A stretch of DNA of 17,226 nt from Candidatus Onthomorpha intestinigallinarum. GTDB taxonomy: Bacteria; Bacteroidota; Bacteroidia; Bacteroidales; P3. Where the stretch lies: NCBI GenBank assembly GCA_019114015.1, contig DXGG01000222.1:1-17226 (forward strand), in the 5' to 3' direction. The translations under genes were made by a program, and so were the position numbers. The notes under the pieces were generated by a model, which was given only the letters and a program-made list of their open reading frames with translations, had not been told where the DNA came from and did no database searches. This document shows, piece after piece, positions 1 to 8,062 of the stretch (position 1 is its first letter; every line of letters begins with the position of its first letter).

Positions 1-18
1 GATTTCTGCTTTTGTCAT
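1..18 (-). CDS. HU-family DNA-binding protein, first six codons only
   Basis: Read on the minus strand, bases 18 to 1 give ATG followed by codons for T-K-A-E-I. This matches the usual opening of Bacteroidales HU/IHF-like proteins (MTKADI or MTKAEI). The rest of the gene lies beyond the left edge. In Bacteroides genomes, as I recall them, an HU gene sits divergently next to the mutY-ssb region, which fits the position here. A good minus-strand -7 box about 60 bases upstream supports a real gene start. HU proteins are small dimeric nucleoid proteins that bend DNA. Only six residues are visible, so the call rests on the start motif plus context. Confidence 0.5.
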
Positions 19-79
19 GTTACTTATCAATTTGTTATATGTTATTTCAAATAAACTCTCAAATCCGAACAAGAGTTTG

Positions 80-108
80 CAAAGATACTAAAAAAATGAT
101 TGCTCAAA
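80..108 (-). promoter_or_regulatory. Bacteroidota-type promoter for the HU-family gene
   Basis: On the minus strand bases 87-80 read TATCTTTG, a perfect match to the Bacteroidota -7 consensus TAnnTTTG. Bases 108-105 read TTTG, a -33 element, with a 17-base spacer that is slightly short for the class. Transcription would begin near base 73 and give a leader of about 55 bases before the start codon at 18. Inferred from consensus only. Confidence 0.5.
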
Positions 109-159
109 AGAAAAAATATTCATTTTCAATCGTTTTAATGCAGATTTTCGGTTTTTTCG

Positions 160-167
160 TACCTTTG
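160..167 (+). promoter_or_regulatory. -7 promoter element of ssb
   Basis: TACCTTTG fits the Bacteroidota -7 consensus TAnnTTTG and lies 23 bases before the ssb start codon, so the mRNA leader would be only about 15-20 bases. I see no clean TTTG at -33; a T-rich stretch at 132-136 is the nearest candidate. No Shine-Dalgarno sequence precedes the ATG, which is normal for this phylum. Confidence 0.45.
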
Positions 168-190
168 TCGCATAAAACAAGCAGATTTGT

Positions 191-685
191 ATGGTTGGAA
201 TCAATAAGGTTATTTTAGTCGGTAATCTGGGAAGGGATCCTGAGGTTGTGATTTTTGATCAGATAAAAAAAACAACATTTTCGTTGGCTACGACCGAGGT
301 GCATAAAAACAAGGATGGAGAACGGGTGGAAGAAACCGAGTGGCATAATATCGTTTGTTGGAGAGGCCTGGCTGAAATCGCCGAAAAGTTTCTGAAAAAA
401 GGCATGCAAATATATGTTGAAGGGAAACTTAAATATAGAATGAGGGAAGACAAGGATGGTAACAAGCGGCAATTGACAGAGATTGTGGCGGACAACTTTA
501 CTATATTAAGTAAACTTTATATCCCTTCGGTATCTGCAAATGAAAAGAACAATCAGTCAACTACGGGTTTATACACGGATTTGATAGAAGGAAACATTGA
601 AAATGCCGATGTGCGAAAGAGCAATATATCTAAGTTGCTTTCGGAAGATATGGAAATAGAAAAGCTTGGAGACCTGCCGTTTTAA
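191..685 (+). CDS. ssb: Single-stranded DNA-binding protein
   Basis: SSB coats single-stranded DNA during replication, recombination and repair and recruits partners through its acidic tail. The protein has 164 residues. The OB fold covers about residues 1-107 and opens with the classical NKVILVGNLGRDPEV run. W51 and W57 in the WHNIVCWRGLAEIAEKFLKKG stretch correspond to the DNA-stacking region of bacterial SSBs. Residues 110-155 form a low-complexity linker, and the protein ends in GDLPF, the conserved C-terminal tip that binds partner proteins. The ATG at 191 lies 23 bases after a -7 box and gives the canonical N-terminus; an overlapping upstream frame beginning at 12 is not a gene. The next gene begins 11 bases after the stop, so the two are probably co-transcribed. 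Confidence 0.96.
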   Translation: MVGINKVILVGNLGRDPEVVIFDQIKKTTFSLATTEVHKNKDGERVEETEWHNIVCWRGLAEIAEKFLKKGMQIYVEGKLKYRMREDKDGNKRQLTEIVADNFTILSKLYIPSVSANEKNNQSTTGLYTDLIEGNIENADVRKSNISKLLSEDMEIEKLGDLPF

Positions 686-696
686 ATCTGAAGCGT

Positions 697-1374
697 ATGA
701 AGAAATTATTTCTTTTTCTTTTTGTCAGTATCATTTGTTACTGCGCTTTTTCACAGGATGACAATTATTTTAAATTGCAATACAGCAGTCCGATAGGAGA
801 ATACAAACATTCCTACACACAAGGCGCGGGTCTTGAATTCGGAAGACGATTTATGTTTGATCTGGCAATAGGGGATTTGGTCGTGCCGGGTATAGATGTT
901 TCTTTTCTGGACTTTTCGTTTAACAAAGGCAAAGAAGAAAGTTTTTTTGTCAAGAGTTTCAATTCTTCTGTGGATTCATTGGCATATTTTGCGGATGACG
1001 GCTTTATTATCGCATTAGGTCCCAAGATAGGACTTGTGTCTTCGCTTGAACTTATAGACGGGTTGATGTTGGATTTGTCATTAAAATATTCACCGACCAT
1101 AATAATTGCTTCAAGAACCTTGGGTAGAACACCGGACAACATAGATACCGACGGGGAAAGTTCTACCGGACTGTCTTTTGCCAATTGTATTTCCGTTGAA
1201 CCGGGAATAAGATACAAATGGTTTTCGTTCGGAATGGAATTCCTTTTTGGAAAGGTTGACGTGAATTATGGTAAAAACATAATTCCTCATATTGAAAACG
1301 GGACTTATTCTTTAATAAAGAAGAAGAGTCTCGGCATTAATACGTTCAGGTTGTTTGTCGGTATAAACTTTTAG
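697..1374 (+). CDS. Small outer-membrane beta-barrel protein
   Basis: I do not recognise a named family. The 225-residue product has a clear signal peptide (MKKLFLFLFVSIICYCAFSQ, cleavage after about residue 20). The mature part has alternating hydrophobic/polar strands broken by polar loops, a glycine-rich region (IIALGPKIGLVSSLEL, about 105-120), and a C-terminal strand ending in aromatic F (FRLFVGINF), the usual BAM recognition signal. This fits an 8- to 10-stranded outer-membrane barrel of the kind annotated in Bacteroidota as 'outer membrane beta-barrel' or PorT-like. The ATG at 697 is 11 bases after ssb, with no promoter in between. Its stop codon overlaps the stop of the oppositely oriented barrel gene. 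It sits where Bacteroides usually carries gldE after ssb, but it is unrelated to GldE. Confidence 0.7.
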   Translation: MKKLFLFLFVSIICYCAFSQDDNYFKLQYSSPIGEYKHSYTQGAGLEFGRRFMFDLAIGDLVVPGIDVSFLDFSFNKGKEESFFVKSFNSSVDSLAYFADDGFIIALGPKIGLVSSLELIDGLMLDLSLKYSPTIIIASRTLGRTPDNIDTDGESSTGLSFANCISVEPGIRYKWFSFGMEFLFGKVDVNYGKNIIPHIENGTYSLIKKKSLGINTFRLFVGINF

Positions 1375-2606
1375 AACTTTACTCTTAGTCTTATCCCCCA
1401 GAAGCCGTTGTCGGAAGGTTTTTCTGTTTTTATTGAACGTATTATTTCGATACCCATTACATAGAATATATTGTCTAAGCCAACGCCTATTTCGTGATAC
1501 GGTTTATATTGACCGTAGAGGGATTTGATGTAAACGAACTCATTCATCCTGAATTGCCTTAGAAATTTTATTTTGTCGGTCAGCAATCCGCATAAATTTA
1601 TCTGTAAGAAAGTTTGTAAGTATTCTTTGCGGTAAAAATAGTTTTGAAAATCAGACAAATTCAATCCGTAAATGTTGGAAATCAACCCATAAGATTGGGC
1701 TGGTGTAAAATACAATTGTTCTATGGTTGACCCGAATATTTTACCTCCAATGGTTTGAAGATCCAATGCAATGGAATTAAAAAAGAATATTCTTTCCTGA
1801 AGAATAAAAGAAGCCAAATGATGATGGCTGTTATCCGCACTTAATTTCCTGTATTTGTAATTGATGCAAATCCTTGTAGGTAATTCATTCAATCGGGTGT
1901 CTATTTTCGATATCGACATTGCATTTTGTCTGGATGGACAAAAGTCAAGAGATAATCCCATGTCAAAATAGTCCTGTTTTACTTTTAAGGTTTCTATCGG
2001 AGTATCGGACTCATAATATTTAACCGAATTAAGTCTGTTGTACGAAAAAAAAGGAATGAAAACAAACCCTTTGAGAATTTCATGTTTGTATTCTATTTTT
2101 GCTTCTTGTGCGTAAGAAAGGTAATAATTCCTCCAAGGGCTTATGGAATATTGAATTTTGTCGTATTCATACATGTTCGGCATTGATGTATTGTCGATGT
2201 ATTTTAAAGAAATAATTCTTTTTGGAATATAGTATTCTCCTGAAACTGAACTGTTCAAATTGTATGAAAATTCCATGCCGTACTTGAATTTCCTGTCATT
2301 CGTCCCATATGCCGCCATCCATTGTAACCGCATTCTTTTGCTTAAGTTTTCATTCGTTCTGCCGCTAAACTTTATTCTTATTCCTTCTATCGGATTAAAA
2401 CTCAAAAAACTGTCGTAAGGACCGAAATCTACTATTGCACAGCTTATGTATTTATTGTTCAGATATGTTTTGAAATTATCTCTGAAGATTATATCTTGTA
2501 CGTATTTTACGTCTTCATCCTCTATGGGGGTGTATTGAATTTGTGCATTAACGGAACAAACCGGGTAATAACAAAGAACATAAAGAATGAAGAAATATTT
2601 TTTCAT
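1371..2606 (-). CDS. Outer-membrane barrel resembling the C-terminal half of DUF5686 proteins
   Basis: The 411-residue product has a signal peptide (about residues 1-22, ending VNAQ) and a long beta-rich body ending in IRLRVKF, a BAM-type C-terminus. Residues around 62-110 contain FGPYDSFLSFNPIEGIRIK, then RTNENLSKR and AYGTNDRKFKYG. These strongly recall the barrel part of Bacteroidota DUF5686 (carboxypeptidase-like regulatory domain) outer-membrane proteins. Near the end HEIGVGLDNIF matches the same family. Typical members are about 800 residues, with an N-terminal regulatory-like domain and a plug; those parts are absent here, although the signal peptide is intact, so this looks like a natural short form and not a broken gene. 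Its ATG overlaps the flavoprotein stop by 4 bases (ATGA), so it is the last gene of the kdsD-era operon. Function is unknown. Confidence 0.65.
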   Translation of the reverse strand: MKKYFFILYVLCYYPVCSVNAQIQYTPIEDEDVKYVQDIIFRDNFKTYLNNKYISCAIVDFGPYDSFLSFNPIEGIRIKFSGRTNENLSKRMRLQWMAAYGTNDRKFKYGMEFSYNLNSSVSGEYYIPKRIISLKYIDNTSMPNMYEYDKIQYSISPWRNYYLSYAQEAKIEYKHEILKGFVFIPFFSYNRLNSVKYYESDTPIETLKVKQDYFDMGLSLDFCPSRQNAMSISKIDTRLNELPTRICINYKYRKLSADNSHHHLASFILQERIFFFNSIALDLQTIGGKIFGSTIEQLYFTPAQSYGLISNIYGLNLSDFQNYFYRKEYLQTFLQINLCGLLTDKIKFLRQFRMNEFVYIKSLYGQYKPYHEIGVGLDNIFYVMGIEIIRSIKTEKPSDNGFWGIRLRVKF

Positions 2607-3847
2607 CGTATTAACGATTTAATAATATTTTTGGCGGCCAAAGCCGCGGTTGAGAACGCTATTTGAAGATTAAACCCTCCGGTATCACCGTCAAAGTCCA
2701 ATATTTCACCTGCGAAATACAATCCTTTGATGTGTTTTGATTCCATTGTTAAACAATTGACATGTCTCAGATCTATGCCTCCGTGAGTGATTATTGCTTC
2801 ATGCCATCCCATGTCTCCTATTATTTCGTCTGTATTGTATTTAAGGTAAGTGAGTATATTGTCGTTTAACCTCGTTTTGCCTTTGCAAGATTTGAGCCAA
2901 TGTTTATAATCTTTAATTAGCTCCATAGGCAACCATGCTCGCATTATATTTTCAATGTTTTGCCCTGTCCTTTCCTTTAAAATCTTGTCTATTTCTTTTT
3001 TTAATCGGTCTTCGTTTATCTTTGGTTTGAAATCTATCTTTACTTTTAAATATTGTTCATTATTTATAAGTTCAGCTATTTTTCTGTTTAGTTTTAATGT
3101 GATTGGCCCGCTTATTCCATATTCGTCCAAAATGATGTCACCGCAATCTTTTTCCAATATCTCACCGTTGGAAGTCATTATTGACAGTTCTACGTTTTTG
3201 ACCAGATAATTGTGTGCATATTTACTGTGTCCGTTTTTTGTTCTCAACCCCACTAATGCGGGCATGGTAGGAGTTATTTTATGCCCTGCGTTATGAGCCA
3301 GTTTTATTCCGTCGCCGTTAGAGCCGGTGTTCGGATATGTTTCTCCACCGCAACACAACAATACTGCATTTGCGAATATTTTTTCATCCTGGCATTCAAC
3401 TCCCGTTATTCTTACTTTGTCTGTAATCAGTTTTGTTACGGTTTTACGGCATATTATGTCGGTATTTTCATTTTTTTCAAGTACGTGCATCAGCGCGAGA
3501 AAAACATCCAGACTTTTTCCGCTTTTTGGAAATATTCTATGACCTCTTTCTTCTTGCAGTTCCACTCCCAAGTGTTCAAAGAATGTTACAGTATCTTGAT
3601 TTGAAAAGTTTTTTATGGATGGTATCAGCATTGCACCGTTATGACAATGTGTTAGAAATATATCTATGGGCATTGTGTTGGTAAGGTTGCAACGACCTTT
3701 TCCGGTAATCCTGAGTTTTAATCCGGCTTGTTGCATTTTTTCTAAGACAAGTATTTTTAGGTCATATTGTTGCATTTGAGCGGCAGCCATCAATCCGGAT
3801 GCACCGGCACCAACAATAATGACATCATATTTATTTCTTTGTCTCAT
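2603..3847 (-). CDS. BaiN/HI0933-family FAD-dependent oxidoreductase
   Basis: This is a 414-residue cytoplasmic flavoprotein of the HI0933 (YhiN/BaiN) family, which uses FAD and probably NAD(P)H; the natural substrate is unclear for most members. The N-terminal Rossmann dinucleotide-binding motif is GAGASGLMAA (residues 13-22). It is followed by the family signature GKGRCNLTN (49-57) and GGETYPNTGSNGDG in the middle. The C-terminal FAD-binding end reads FAGEILDFDGDTGGFNLQ. Length and motif order are normal for the family. The chosen ATG overlaps the end of era by 17 bases, and the stop overlaps the next start by 4 bases, so translation is probably coupled. BaiN from gut Clostridia acts on bile acid intermediates, but that role should not be transferred to this conserved housekeeping homologue. 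Confidence 0.9.
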   Translation of the reverse strand: MRQRNKYDVIIVGAGASGLMAAAQMQQYDLKILVLEKMQQAGLKLRITGKGRCNLTNTMPIDIFLTHCHNGAMLIPSIKNFSNQDTVTFFEHLGVELQEERGHRIFPKSGKSLDVFLALMHVLEKNENTDIICRKTVTKLITDKVRITGVECQDEKIFANAVLLCCGGETYPNTGSNGDGIKLAHNAGHKITPTMPALVGLRTKNGHSKYAHNYLVKNVELSIMTSNGEILEKDCGDIILDEYGISGPITLKLNRKIAELINNEQYLKVKIDFKPKINEDRLKKEIDKILKERTGQNIENIMRAWLPMELIKDYKHWLKSCKGKTRLNDNILTYLKYNTDEIIGDMGWHEAIITHGGIDLRHVNCLTMESKHIKGLYFAGEILDFDGDTGGFNLQIAFSTAALAAKNIIKSLIR

Positions 3848-4715
3848 ACCCGAAGCCCTTTAAAGCATTCTCATTGTTTCTCCAGTCTTTCTTGACTTTC
3901 ACAAACAGTTCCAGATAACATTTTTTGTTGGTAAAATGTTCAATGTCTTTCCTTGATTCTATGCCTATGTGTTTAATTTGTTCTCCCTTGTGTCCTATTA
4001 TGATTTTTTTTTGACTTTCTCTTTCCGTGTAAATAATGGCCCTTATTTTGTCCAAGTCTTTACCTTCGATAAATTCTTCTATTTCAACTTCTGTTGAATA
4101 AGGTATTTCTTTGCTGTATCTTAAAAGTATTTTCTCCCTTATTATTTCGCTGACCAGAAATCTCATATTTCTGTCAGTCAGTGCGTCTTTTTCGTAATAT
4201 GCAGGACTGTCCGGAAGGTATTTAAGGACCAATTCCATGACTTTTTCCACGCCTACGTGCAGTAATGCTGAACATGGAACTATTTCAGCTCTGGGGATTT
4301 TTTTTTCCCAGTATTCGATTATGCCGTTTATTTTTTCTTGTGTACTTGTATCCACTTTATTTATTACAACAATTACGGGAGTACTGCATTGTTTTATTCT
4401 GTCCAATATTTCTTTACTTTTTAGACTTTCACCCAAATCGGTTACCAATAAGAACAAATCCGCATCGGACAAAGCATTTTCCACTTGATGTAACATACAC
4501 TGCTGTAAACGATAATGAGGAGTTAAGATACCTGGAGTGTCAGAGAAAACTATCTGGAAGTTATCTTCGCTTACTATTCCCAAAATACGATGTCGTGTAG
4601 TTTGGCTTTTATGAGTGATGATACTTATTTTTTCACCGACCAGGGCATTCAAAAGAGTTGATTTTCCTACATTGGGATTACCTATTATATTTACGAATCC
4701 TGCCTTATGAGACAT
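3831..4715 (-). CDS. era: GTPase Era
   Basis: Era is an essential GTPase that binds the 3' end of 16S rRNA and helps 30S subunit maturation. The 294-residue product has the complete set of G motifs: G1 GNPNVGKST (12-20), G3 DTPG (59-62), G4 NKVD (119-122) and G5 CSAL (148-151). A C-terminal KH domain carries the GxxG loop in IIIGHKGEQIKHIG (238-251). Both domains are full length. The start at 4715 gives the usual short N-terminus before the P-loop. It lies 11 bases after kdsD and overlaps the flavoprotein gene by 17 bases, in the middle of a minus-strand operon. No separate promoter was seen. Confidence 0.97.
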   Translation of the reverse strand: MSHKAGFVNIIGNPNVGKSTLLNALVGEKISIITHKSQTTRHRILGIVSEDNFQIVFSDTPGILTPHYRLQQCMLHQVENALSDADLFLLVTDLGESLKSKEILDRIKQCSTPVIVVINKVDTSTQEKINGIIEYWEKKIPRAEIVPCSALLHVGVEKVMELVLKYLPDSPAYYEKDALTDRNMRFLVSEIIREKILLRYSKEIPYSTEVEIEEFIEGKDLDKIRAIIYTERESQKKIIIGHKGEQIKHIGIESRKDIEHFTNKKCYLELFVKVKKDWRNNENALKGFGYETKK

Positions 4716-4726
4716 ATCTGCTTGTA

Positions 4727-5701
4727 TTAAATTATACCTTCACTTATTAAATCATGTATATGGACTATGCCCAAATATTCTTTGTTGTCGTTCGTTACAA
4801 TCAATTGGGTGATATGGAATTGTTGCATAATATTGAACGCTTCGACCGCAAAAGCATCAACAGATATACATTTAGGAGATGTTGACATTATATCGCGAGC
4901 TTTTATCGAATGCGTATCTATGACGCTGGTTTTATTCATCGTTCTTCTTAAATCACCGTCCGTTATTATTCCTTTGATTTTTTTGTCATTTACAACTACG
5001 GCACATCCCAAGCGTTTGCTTGTTATTTCAATGAGTATTTCGGATAAAGATGTATCCTCATAGACCATCGGACGTTCATTTTTAATGTACAGATCGCTGA
5101 CTTTGAGATAAAGTCTTTTCCCTAAACTTCCGCCGGGATGATATTTTGCGAAATCTTCAGCGGTAAAATTTCTGCAAAACAATAAACACATTGCCAGAGA
5201 GTCTCCGATAACCAATTGTGCCGTTGTGCTGGATGTCGGAGCCAGATTGTTCGGGCAGGCTTCTTTCTCGACGAAACAGTTCAATACATAATCAGCAGTT
5301 TTCGCCAAATAAGAATTGGTATTGCCGACCAATGCCACGAGTTTGTTTCCCATAGATTTGATTAAAGGTGCCAATACTTTGATTTCCGGTGTATCGCCGC
5401 TTTTTGAAATACAAAGCACAATATCCTCGGCTTGTATCATGCCCAAATCTCCGTGTATGGCTTCAGCTGCATGCATAAATATGGAAGGAGTACCTGTAGA
5501 GTTAAAGGTAGCTACTATTTTTTGACCGATTAAAGCGCTTTTACCTATGCCTGTAATTATAATCCGTCCTTTACATTGAAATAGTATTCTTACAGTCTCT
5601 ACGTACTCATTATCAATATAATTTACTAAGTTTTCTATACTTTTGGCTTCCATGCAGACGGTATTTCTGGCGATATCCAAGATTTCAATATTCTTTTTCA
5701 T
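4727..5701 (-). CDS. kdsD: Arabinose-5-phosphate isomerase (KdsD/KpsF family)
   Basis: The enzyme interconverts ribulose 5-phosphate and arabinose 5-phosphate, the first committed precursor for Kdo in the LPS inner core. From the start at 5701 it has 324 residues, the normal KdsD length. The SIS sugar-isomerase domain (about 35-170) contains TGIGKSALIGQK (50-61), HGDLG (83-87), SKSGDTPE (99-106) and APTSSTTAQL. FAKYHPGGSLGKRL (184-197) carries the conserved histidine of this family. Two CBS domains follow, ending in GIITDGDLRR and GIVHIHDLI. The frame stays open to an upstream ATG at 5803, but the extra 34 residues do not resemble the family and would run past a candidate promoter, so I chose 5701. 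It is the first gene of the operon leading to era and diverges from recQ. Confidence 0.92.
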   Translation of the reverse strand: MKKNIEILDIARNTVCMEAKSIENLVNYIDNEYVETVRILFQCKGRIIITGIGKSALIGQKIVATFNSTGTPSIFMHAAEAIHGDLGMIQAEDIVLCISKSGDTPEIKVLAPLIKSMGNKLVALVGNTNSYLAKTADYVLNCFVEKEACPNNLAPTSSTTAQLVIGDSLAMCLLFCRNFTAEDFAKYHPGGSLGKRLYLKVSDLYIKNERPMVYEDTSLSEILIEITSKRLGCAVVVNDKKIKGIITDGDLRRTMNKTSVIDTHSIKARDIMSTSPKCISVDAFAVEAFNIMQQFHITQLIVTNDNKEYLGIVHIHDLISEGII

Positions 5702-5723
5702 GGCTTTGTTTTTTATAAAATGC

Positions 5724-5753
5724 TTGTTCATTGCAAAAAAAGTAGTATCTTTA
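5724..5753 (+). promoter_or_regulatory. Probable promoter of the recQ-aroB-lptE operon
   Basis: TATCTTTA at 5746-5753 differs from the Bacteroidota -7 consensus TAnnTTTG only in the last base. TTG at 5724-5726 lies 19 bases upstream and can serve as the -33 element. Transcription would start near 5760 and give a leader of about 70 bases before the recQ ATG at 5829. No other good promoter is visible through the five downstream genes. Confidence 0.5.
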
Positions 5754-5792
5754 CATATTCTAAACTCAGTCAGATACTGTAAATATGGCGAA

Positions 5793-5800
5793 CAAAAATA
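5793..5800 (-). promoter_or_regulatory. Candidate -7 element of the kdsD-era operon
   Basis: On the minus strand these bases read TATTTTTG, a full match to TAnnTTTG. The nearest -33-like TTG (minus strand of 5815-5817) is only 14 bases away, so the element is weak by spacing. If used, transcription starts near 5786 with a leader of about 85 bases to the kdsD start at 5701, and the alternative upstream ATG at 5803 would be left untranscribed. Confidence 0.3.
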
Positions 5801-5828
5801 CACATATTTTTAGAACAAGAGTAGGGCT

Positions 5829-8057
5829 ATGATTAATAATTATGATGAGAACGAAATGCAATATGAAATAAATAACGCATTGAAAACATTGTTTGGGTTC
5901 AATAAGTTTAAAGGCAATCAGCAAAAAATCATAAGTAGTTTACTTAAGGGGAATAATGTGTTTGTTTTAATGCCTACCGGAGGAGGTAAAAGCCTTTGTT
6001 ATCAACTTCCTGCTTTGATCTCTAAAGGAACTGCGATAGTAATTTCTCCTTTGATTTCTCTAATGAAAAATCAAGTTGACTTTATACGAAGCGTAAGCAC
6101 GTCTTCGTCCATAGCGCATTTTCTGAATTCTTCATTGAACAGGCATGAAATAGCAAAAGTAAAAGATGATTTATTGAACGGACAAACAAAACTTTTGTAT
6201 GTAGCCCCTGAATCATTGACCAAACAGGAAAATATAGACTTGTTGAAAACAATAGACATTAGTTTTTACGCAATAGATGAAGCTCATTGTATATCGGAAT
6301 GGGGACATGATTTTAGACCTGAATACAGAAGGATACGTCCTTTGATAGATATGATATCTGAAAGAGTGCCTGTCATAGCACTTACAGCAACAGCAACTCC
6401 AAAGGTTCAGCAGGATATTCTTAAGACGTTGGAGATACAAAATGCAGAAATTTTTATCAGTAGTTTTAACCGGCCGAATCTATATTACGAGATTAGGCAA
6501 AAACCTAAAGATGAGAAAATCCTTAATAAGGAAATTATCCGTTTTATAAATGAACATCCTTCTCAAAGCGGTATAATATACTGTTTAAGTCGCAAGAAAG
6601 TGGAGGAATTAACTGAAACGTTGGTTTTGAACGGTATTAAGGCGTTGCCATATCATGCAGGACTTGATACTGCAGTTAGAGCTAATAATCAAGATATGTT
6701 CATAAAGGAAGATATTGATGTAATAGTTGCGACCATAGCCTTTGGAATGGGTATAGACAAACCGGATGTCAGATATGTAATACATTATGATATGCCAAAA
6801 AGTTTGGAAGGTTATTATCAAGAAACAGGGAGGGCAGGAAGAGATGACGGAGAAGGTAGTTGTATTGCGTTTTATTCGGAAAGGGATATGGAAAAATTGG
6901 AGAAATTCCTGACAGATAAACCTATATCGGAACGAGAAATCACACAGCAGTTGATAGATGAAGCGATATCTTATGCGGAAAGTTCGCAGTGTCGAAGAAA
7001 ACTATTGTTGAAATATTTTGGAGAGGATTATCCAAATGACAGTTGCGATAATTGTGACAATTGTTTACATCCCAAGCCGTTGGTAGATGCGACTAAAGCA
7101 GTGAAAGATTTTATATCTGTGGTGTTGGATGTTAAGGAACAATTTAAAATCAATTATTTGATAGATATCGTATTGGGTATAGCGACTCCGGAAATAAAAA
7201 TAAACAAGCATCATAAATTGGAAAATTTCGGAGTAGGTGAGGATATGCCTATGACCTTTTGGAAAGCGGTAGCAAGAGTTTGCATAATAGATAATCTGCT
7301 TAAAAAGGATATTGAAAAATATGGCGAAATAAAGGTTACCCAAAAAGGAATTGATTTTTTGGAATATCCGTACGCAATAAGAGTTCCGTTCGACAGGGAT
7401 TTTTCTGCGGAAGAACAGGATATTGAACAGGATATTGCATACATGTCATCTCAAACCTTTACCACGGACAATGAATTGTACAATATACTCAAGGATATAA
7501 GAAAAAAAATAGCTGAGAAAGAAAATCTGCCTCCGTATGTGATTTTTGAGGAACGCTCTTTGCAGGATATGTGCGTACAATATCCTATATCGGAGGAAGA
7601 ATTGAAAAACATTATAGGAGTAGGTGTACATAAAGCTCAGAAATATGGACGACCGTTTGTTGAAGCAATTAAATCGTATGTTGACGCCAATGAAATAACA
7701 AGGCCTAAGGATTTGATTATAAAATCGGTGATAAATAAATCCGGATCAAAGGTATTCATTATAAAAAGTATAGATAAGAAATTACCATTGGAGGATATAG
7801 CTTTATCCAAAAATATGGATATGGATGAGCTATTGACTGAGATAGAAAGCATTGTTTCTTCAGGGACAAAGTTGGATTTGAGTTATTATATAGATGAAAA
7901 TATAGACCCCTCTCATCAGGAAGAAATATATGAGGTTTTGAGAGAGATGGAAACGGATGATATAAATGAAGCCTTGGAGGCATTGGGGGAAGAGGAATAT
8001 TCCATAGAGGAAGTACGGTTGATGAGAATACAGTTTTTAACGAAATACGGTCAGTAA
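5829..8057 (+). CDS. recQ: ATP-dependent DNA helicase RecQ
   Basis: RecQ is a 3'-5' DNA helicase used in recombination and fork repair. In this 742-residue protein the helicase core shows Walker A MPTGGGKS (48-55), Walker B DEAH (150-153) followed by CISEWGHDFRPEY, and motif VI QETGRAGRD (331-339). The RecQ zinc-binding domain has four cysteines (388, 406, 409, 412) in a CRR...CDNCDNC arrangement. A winged-helix RQC region spans about 420-520 and an HRDC domain about 549-618, with the helical signature ending in IIGVGVHKAQKYG. The last 120 residues form an acidic, helix-rich tail that resembles the helix-turn-helix extension of Bacteroidota RecQ proteins. It is longer than E. coli RecQ (about 610) for that reason. 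It opens the plus-strand operon; aroB follows after 5 bases. Confidence 0.96.
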   Translation: MINNYDENEMQYEINNALKTLFGFNKFKGNQQKIISSLLKGNNVFVLMPTGGGKSLCYQLPALISKGTAIVISPLISLMKNQVDFIRSVSTSSSIAHFLNSSLNRHEIAKVKDDLLNGQTKLLYVAPESLTKQENIDLLKTIDISFYAIDEAHCISEWGHDFRPEYRRIRPLIDMISERVPVIALTATATPKVQQDILKTLEIQNAEIFISSFNRPNLYYEIRQKPKDEKILNKEIIRFINEHPSQSGIIYCLSRKKVEELTETLVLNGIKALPYHAGLDTAVRANNQDMFIKEDIDVIVATIAFGMGIDKPDVRYVIHYDMPKSLEGYYQETGRAGRDDGEGSCIAFYSERDMEKLEKFLTDKPISEREITQQLIDEAISYAESSQCRRKLLLKYFGEDYPNDSCDNCDNCLHPKPLVDATKAVKDFISVVLDVKEQFKINYLIDIVLGIATPEIKINKHHKLENFGVGEDMPMTFWKAVARVCIIDNLLKKDIEKYGEIKVTQKGIDFLEYPYAIRVPFDRDFSAEEQDIEQDIAYMSSQTFTTDNELYNILKDIRKKIAEKENLPPYVIFEERSLQDMCVQYPISEEELKNIIGVGVHKAQKYGRPFVEAIKSYVDANEITRPKDLIIKSVINKSGSKVFIIKSIDKKLPLEDIALSKNMDMDELLTEIESIVSSGTKLDLSYYIDENIDPSHQEEIYEVLREMETDDINEALEALGEEEYSIEEVRLMRIQFLTKYGQ

Positions 8058-8062
8058 ACTTT

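Noticed and set aside
12..218. 68-residue open frame upstream of and overlapping ssb
   Set aside because: It runs through the HU/ssb promoter region, overlaps the ssb start in another frame and has no recognisable protein features.
5702..5803. 34-residue N-terminal extension of KdsD
   Set aside because: The extension does not look like the family, the protein from 5701 has normal KdsD length, and a candidate promoter lies within the extension.
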